Shown: piece after piece, positions 6,755 through 8,956 of the stretch | How the letters are laid out: each line of letters starts with the position of its first letter | How positions within the stretch are numbered: the stretch's first letter is position 1 | Source of the DNA: Saprospiraceae bacterium | GTDB lineage: Bacteria > Bacteroidota > Bacteroidia > Chitinophagales > Saprospiraceae | Assembly (NCBI GenBank): GCA_020852155.1 | Contig: JADZBJ010000313.1 | Location: forward strand, 1-8,956 | Direction: 5' to 3' | Length of the DNA stretch: 8,956 bases | Made by a program: the position numbers and the translations under genes | Notes under the pieces: generated by a model | Database searches by the model: none | Told to the model about the DNA's origin: nothing | Seen by the model: the letters and a program-made list of their open reading frames with translations, nothing else

Positions 6755-7732
6755 TTATCCTTTCCACTCAAATATCACTCCGGCGTAGGCCAGTCCGCCA
6801 CCAAATCCGAATATCATGATACGATCACCCGGTTTGACCCGGCCGTCGCGAATGCCCCGGCAGAGAGCCAATGGAATACTCGCCGAAGAGGTATTGCCAT
6901 AATCCACGATGCTTTCCAGTACTTTATCCAGGGGGTAAGAAGTTTCTTTGCAGATGGCTTCAATGATGCGCAGGTTGGCGCTATGCGGCACAAACCAGTC
7001 AATGTCATTCATCGTCAGGCCGTTCATGGCGGCTAATTTTTGCATTTGGTCGGTAACGGTGTTTACCGCCCACTTGAATACTTTACGACCGTTTTGAACG
7101 ATTTTACGCGACATGTTAAGTTGTAAGCCGTCTATTTCGGTGGCGTAACCAGAAATATACAAATCTGCGCCGCCTTCTCCGCTGGCGCCGGTTATACATC
7201 CCGGACGAATATTGCCTGTTTCATCTGCTTCGATGAGTACCGCGCCTGCGCCGTCGCCGAATAACACACAGGAAGTTCGGTCGGAGAAATCTGTCACTTT
7301 TGACAATGTTTCAGCGCCAAGCACCAGTATTTTACGGTGCGAGCCGCCGGCGATCAGGCCCTTGGCCATGACAATACCGTAACCAAAACCGGCACAGGCG
7401 GCATACACATCCAGCGCGCCGGCACGATGTAACCCCAGGCGGTGTTGAACGCGGCAAGCCATGCTCGGCATGGGCTGATCGGGCGTAACCGTTGCCACCA
7501 GAATCATATCCACATCATCGAGTGTTACGTTATGGTTCGCCACCAGGTCTTCAACAGCCCGCACACAGAGGTCGCTCGTAAACTCATTTTCGGTGGTATG
7601 ATAACGCATTTTAATACCCGTACGCGAGACAATCCACTCGTCGTTGGTATCAATAATTTGTTCAAAATCGTGGTTGGAAATGGCCTTGGCCGGTACGGCC
7701 ATGCCGATAGCACTCAGACGAGCGTTCATCAT
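6755..7732 (-). CDS. fabH: 3-oxoacyl-[acyl-carrier-protein] synthase III (beta-ketoacyl-ACP synthase III)
   Basis: Cytoplasmic enzyme of type II fatty-acid synthesis that condenses an acyl-CoA starter (acetyl-CoA or a branched acyl-CoA) with malonyl-ACP to start chains. The 325 residues match the usual length of about 317-330. The thiolase-fold triad is visible: Cys113 in DVYAACAGFGYG, His250 in WFVPHSANLRII and Asn280 in DYGNTSSASIP. Other hallmarks are TNDEWIVSRTGI (29-40), FGDGAGAVLIE (158-168) and the C-terminal FGFGGGLAYAGVIFEW. The start is ATG at 7732 or the adjacent ATG at 7729; the upstream DNA is A/T-rich without a clear Shine-Dalgarno site. It lies alone on the - strand, not next to plsX, rpmF or other fab genes, so it may be an extra copy with its own starter preference (FabH paralogues do this in several bacteria); that is inference. 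A mobile element begins 4 bases past the stop codon. Confidence 0.95.
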   Translation of the reverse strand: MMNARLSAIGMAVPAKAISNHDFEQIIDTNDEWIVSRTGIKMRYHTTENEFTSDLCVRAVEDLVANHNVTLDDVDMILVATVTPDQPMPSMACRVQHRLGLHRAGALDVYAACAGFGYGIVMAKGLIAGGSHRKILVLGAETLSKVTDFSDRTSCVLFGDGAGAVLIEADETGNIRPGCITGASGEGGADLYISGYATEIDGLQLNMSRKIVQNGRKVFKWAVNTVTDQMQKLAAMNGLTMNDIDWFVPHSANLRIIEAICKETSYPLDKVLESIVDYGNTSSASIPLALCRGIRDGRVKPGDRIMIFGFGGGLAYAGVIFEWKG

Positions 7733-7830
7733 TTTGCATTAATAAATTAATGACGCTCCAAGCGGGGAAAACAGAAACGCCGGGTAAAGAGTAGATCAAT
7801 CTGGTCCGGCGAAGGTATCTCTCAAAAGGT

Positions 7831-7838
7831 CAAAAATA
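7831..7838 (-). promoter_or_regulatory. Possible Bacteroidota-type -7 promoter box for fabH
   Basis: Read on the - strand, the bases are TATTTTTG, matching the Bacteroidetes sigma-ABfr -7 consensus TAnnTTTG, about 100 bases upstream of the fabH start. The -33 TTTG expected some 20 bases further upstream is not present at the right spacing; the nearest TTTG lies only about 10 bases away. In such AT-rich DNA a chance match is easily possible. Confidence 0.25.
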
Positions 7839-7871
7839 TATTTCGAAACAAATGAAGTTGATATTCGATGG

Positions 7872-7899
7872 ATTGTTTTTTGAAAATTTAAAAAACAAT
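7872..7899. repeat. Perfect 10-bp AT-rich inverted repeat upstream of fabH
   Basis: ATTGTTTTTT (7872-7881) and AAAAAACAAT (7890-7899) are exact reverse complements around an 8-base loop. The site is about 140 bases upstream of the fabH start codon and about 70 bases from the next repeat element. It could be an operator or a weak hairpin; it carries T tracts on both strands. Nothing in the window identifies a binding protein. Confidence 0.4.
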
Positions 7900-7945
7900 T
7901 TTACATATTTGATATAATGTGTATTTTGAAATTTAATATTGTTTA

Positions 7946-7959
7946 GATTGGTAAAAACT
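7946..7959 (+). repeat. Extra copy of the left junction of the 7979-8156 element
   Basis: GATTGGTAAAAACT at 7946-7959 is repeated exactly at 7974-7987, where it spans the target duplication (GATTG) and the first nine bases of the element (GTAAAAACT). It may be a remnant of another insertion, or a host sequence resembling the element end. Confidence 0.55.
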
Positions 7960-7970
7960 CACCCATTATT

Positions 7971-7978
7971 GTTGATTG
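7971..7978 (+). repeat. Left copy of 8-base target-site duplication GTTGATTG
   Basis: GTTGATTG directly precedes the left arm of the inverted-repeat element. An identical 8-mer directly follows the right arm at 8157-8164. Exact placement at both borders is the classical sign of transposition or of insertion by a similar mechanism. Confidence 0.8.
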
Positions 7979-7989
7979 GTAAAAACTTA

Positions 7990-8145
7990 GCCCCAGCGGG
8001 GCATAACGTCGGTAGCCTAAAAAATGTAAAAAATACCGAGGTGCGTAGCACCGTAACGTCGGTTACGTGTGACCGACGTTACGGTGCTACGCACCTTATC
8101 ATATTCCTGCGATCATGTTCTACCGACGTTACGCCCCGCTGGGGC
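7990..8145. repeat. Four REP-like units: GC-rich hairpin plus TAACGTCGGT, in nested inverted order
   Basis: Each unit is a 13-base hairpin head followed by a constant tail. Unit 1 (7990-8015, +) has GCCCCAGCGGGGC then ATAACGTCGGTAG. Unit 2 (8040-8063, +) has GGTGCGTAGCACC then GTAACGTCGGT. Unit 3 (8072-8095, -) repeats the unit 2 sequence. Unit 4 (8120-8145, -) has the unit 1 head followed by GTAACGTCGGTAG. The heads differ in sequence but keep the same form, a 5-bp stem with a 3-base loop, while the tail is constant. This suggests that the head structure and the tail sequence are what is recognised. The arrangement resembles paired REP (BIME) elements mobilised by REP-associated tyrosine transposases; that link is inference. 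Confidence 0.7.
8039..8096. repeat. Inner perfect palindrome with 25-base arms
   Basis: Bases 8039-8063 and 8072-8096 are exact reverse complements around the 8-base loop TACGTGTG. Each arm contains the smaller hairpin GGTGCGTAGCACC, so the sequence can form either one long stem or two short side-by-side hairpins. Such alternative folding is typical of single-strand DNA transposition substrates and of REP pairs. Confidence 0.8.
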
Positions 8146-8156
8146 TAAGTTTTTAC

Positions 8157-8164
8157 GTTGATTG
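8157..8164 (+). repeat. Right copy of 8-base target-site duplication GTTGATTG
   Basis: Identical to 7971-7978 and directly adjacent to the right arm of the element. Removing the element and one copy would restore an uninterrupted AT-rich spacer between the lipoprotein gene and fabH. Confidence 0.8.
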
Positions 8165-8207
8165 TTTATTTTTTCAGCCTGTGATGATGATGCTTTGAAA
8201 AACAGGG

Positions 8208-8891
8208 TTAGTAAACGATTGAGTACATCTCTGTTCCAGATCGAGGCAACCAAAGTGAATCTTGATGAAGGTAGTCTTGCGCAACGATAGATGTTTTTTG
8301 CAATGAATCCCAAAGAACATGAGTCGTCCAGTTGCCCGGCAAGTAAACCGAAGTATCAAGTGTTTGATTCATCGGCAAGTCTATTTTCAGGAAATATCCA
8401 CTATAAGAAACAGGATTCACACCTGCCTGATCTTTATAAGCATCATTATAGCATTTCACATACAGGACATTTTGATCGCTTGTCGTATGATTGATTTTTA
8501 AGGACAATTTAGCGTCCTGGGGCGTTAGGCCGTAGTCAATATTGTTTTCTACACCCTGTTTTTCCCCGCTGACCAAAAGCATGGGCATGTACCCGGTTTT
8601 ATGTGTTAACCAATGATGCATACGTTCGTCCTCATCACCGATATGAATCACTCTGTATATCCCGTCAATTCCTGTTGTAACATTGTATTCTTTGATTACA
8701 ACACCAATGCTTTCATCCTGTGAACCGTAAACGTTAAAATTCAAATACGCCCCTTCAATCGGCTCACCGGTCACGCGGTCGTACACCCGACCGGTAATCG
8801 TGGTCGTGACCAAGTCGTTTTTACGGCATTGCCAGTTATGAAGGCTTGCCAGTGTCAGGAAAATCAGCAGTGTAGTATTTATCGTTTTCAT
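8208..8891 (-). CDS. Putative lipoprotein with carboxypeptidase-regulatory-like domain
   Basis: I do not recognise a specific family. I prefer the ATG at 8891 (227 residues), since MKTINTTLLIFLTLASLHNWQC is a typical export signal; an in-frame ATG at 8912 would add seven residues. Cys22 followed by RKND suggests a lipoprotein, but NWQC is not a canonical lipobox, so the lipid anchor is uncertain. Residues about 30-105 resemble a carboxypeptidase-regulatory-like beta-sandwich (TITGRVYDRVTGEPIEGAYLNF, then TTGIDGIYRV and HKTGYMPMLL). The remainder, to the C-terminal TEMYSIVY, looks like a second beta-rich region without recognised motifs. It is expected at the cell surface or in the periplasm. 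It is transcribed in the same direction as fabH, but 475 bases and a palindromic element separate them, so they are probably not one operon. The gene looks more AT-rich than the others here. Confidence 0.7.
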   Translation of the reverse strand: MKTINTTLLIFLTLASLHNWQCRKNDLVTTTITGRVYDRVTGEPIEGAYLNFNVYGSQDESIGVVIKEYNVTTGIDGIYRVIHIGDEDERMHHWLTHKTGYMPMLLVSGEKQGVENNIDYGLTPQDAKLSLKINHTTSDQNVLYVKCYNDAYKDQAGVNPVSYSGYFLKIDLPMNQTLDTSVYLPGNWTTHVLWDSLQKTSIVAQDYLHQDSLWLPRSGTEMYSIVY

Positions 8892-8933
8892 GATGACTGT
8901 TGTTTTGAGCATTATTGTCTTTCCAACGCTGAA

Positions 8934-8950
8934 AAATCCGCGAAATCCGC
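8934..8950. repeat. Short tandem repeat AAATCCGCG upstream of the lipoprotein gene
   Basis: AAATCCGCG (8934-8942) is followed directly by AAATCCGC (8943-8950). On the - strand this reads GCGGATTT twice, about 45-60 bases upstream of the preferred lipoprotein start. Similar GCGGATTT strings are common between genes in Bacteroidota. The window ends 6 bases later, so the full extent of the repeat cannot be seen. Confidence 0.4.
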
Positions 8951-8956
8951 TGTCTC

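Larger units (their letters stand above)
7733..7970. other. AT-rich non-coding region upstream of fabH
   Basis: No credible gene is present on either strand. The part nearest fabH (7740-7825) is of mixed composition, and the remainder is strongly AT-rich. It contains a candidate Bacteroidota -7 box at 7831-7838, a perfect 10-bp AT-rich inverted repeat at 7872-7899, and at 7946-7959 a second copy of the left junction of the neighbouring repeat element. It is the likely location of fabH transcription signals. Confidence 0.6.
7979..8156. mobile_element. 178-base palindromic insertion element with 37-base arms and 8-base target duplication (MITE/REP-like)
   Basis: The left arm 7979-8015 and right arm 8120-8156 are reverse complements with one mismatch in 37 (base 8003). 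Both begin GTAAAAACTTAGCCCC. Between them sits a second perfect palindrome at 8039-8096 with 25-base arms. The whole is flanked by GTTGATTG on each side. There is no transposase and no meaningful reading frame, so the element is non-autonomous. It lies 51 bases downstream of the putative lipoprotein stop codon and about 250 bases upstream of fabH, both on the - strand. RNA from either strand would form long stable stems, so it may end or protect the lipoprotein transcript. The precise family is not identified. Confidence 0.8.

Noticed and set aside
7939..8148. Small + strand reading frame across the palindromic element
   Set aside because: It consists largely of translated inverted-repeat sequence with no protein-like features.
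7979..8156. CRISPR array
   Set aside because: The repeated units are in inverted, nested order and not regularly spaced direct repeats with variable spacers.
8113..8359. Alternative - strand frames overlapping the lipoprotein 3' end as a frameshifted continuation
   Set aside because: Neither frame continues a recognisable domain and part of the sequence derives from the palindromic element; the annotated stop is accepted.

Overview
The window looks like a chromosomal segment of a Bacteroidota bacterium, plausibly of the Saprospiria/Chitinophagia type. The taxonomic call rests on a SusC/RagA-type TonB-dependent receptor, a dipeptidyl-peptidase IV-like S9 protease, a lipoprotein with a carboxypeptidase-regulatory-like domain, start codons preceded by A-rich stretches rather than Shine-Dalgarno sites, and AT-rich intergenic DNA. 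No rRNA, tRNA, CRISPR array, transposase or phage gene was seen.

Layout. On the + strand, positions 1-2066 hold a 5'-truncated dipeptidyl-peptidase IV. It is followed after 60 bases by a complete membrane site-2 protease (M50 family) with a C-terminal CBS-like region (2127-3281). The remaining genes are on the - strand, in transcription order: a small putative lipoprotein (8891-8208), a FabH-type 3-oxoacyl-ACP synthase III (7732-6755) and a full-length SusC/RagA-like receptor (6538-3473). The M50 and SusC genes converge. No SusD-like partner follows the SusC gene.

The most interesting content is between the genes. Three long fold-back (inverted-repeat) elements of similar size occur at 3304-3472, 6585-6750 and 7979-8156. 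They have different ends, so they belong to three different families. The 7979-8156 element has 37-base arms with one mismatch and is flanked exactly by an 8-base direct repeat, GTTGATTG. Inside it, a small GC-rich hairpin followed by TAACGTCGGT is repeated four times in nested inverted order. The 6585-6750 element has perfect 17-base terminal inverted repeats, folds back over nearly its whole length, and is flanked by CAAA (CAAATT if bases are shared). The 3304-3472 element has imperfect outer arms plus an inner 26-base inverted repeat. All three lie directly or closely downstream of the stop codon of a - strand gene. They are best explained as non-autonomous, MITE/REP-like mobile elements that may now act as 3'-end or terminator structures. 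The 6585-6750 element also lies 46 bases upstream of the susC start codon.

Functionally the five genes are not an obvious single pathway. A common theme is the cell envelope: peptide hydrolysis (DPP IV), intramembrane proteolysis (M50), outer-membrane import (SusC), membrane lipid synthesis (FabH) and a surface lipoprotein. No novel defence or biosynthetic system can be supported from this sequence. The repeats are the part that deserves follow-up.
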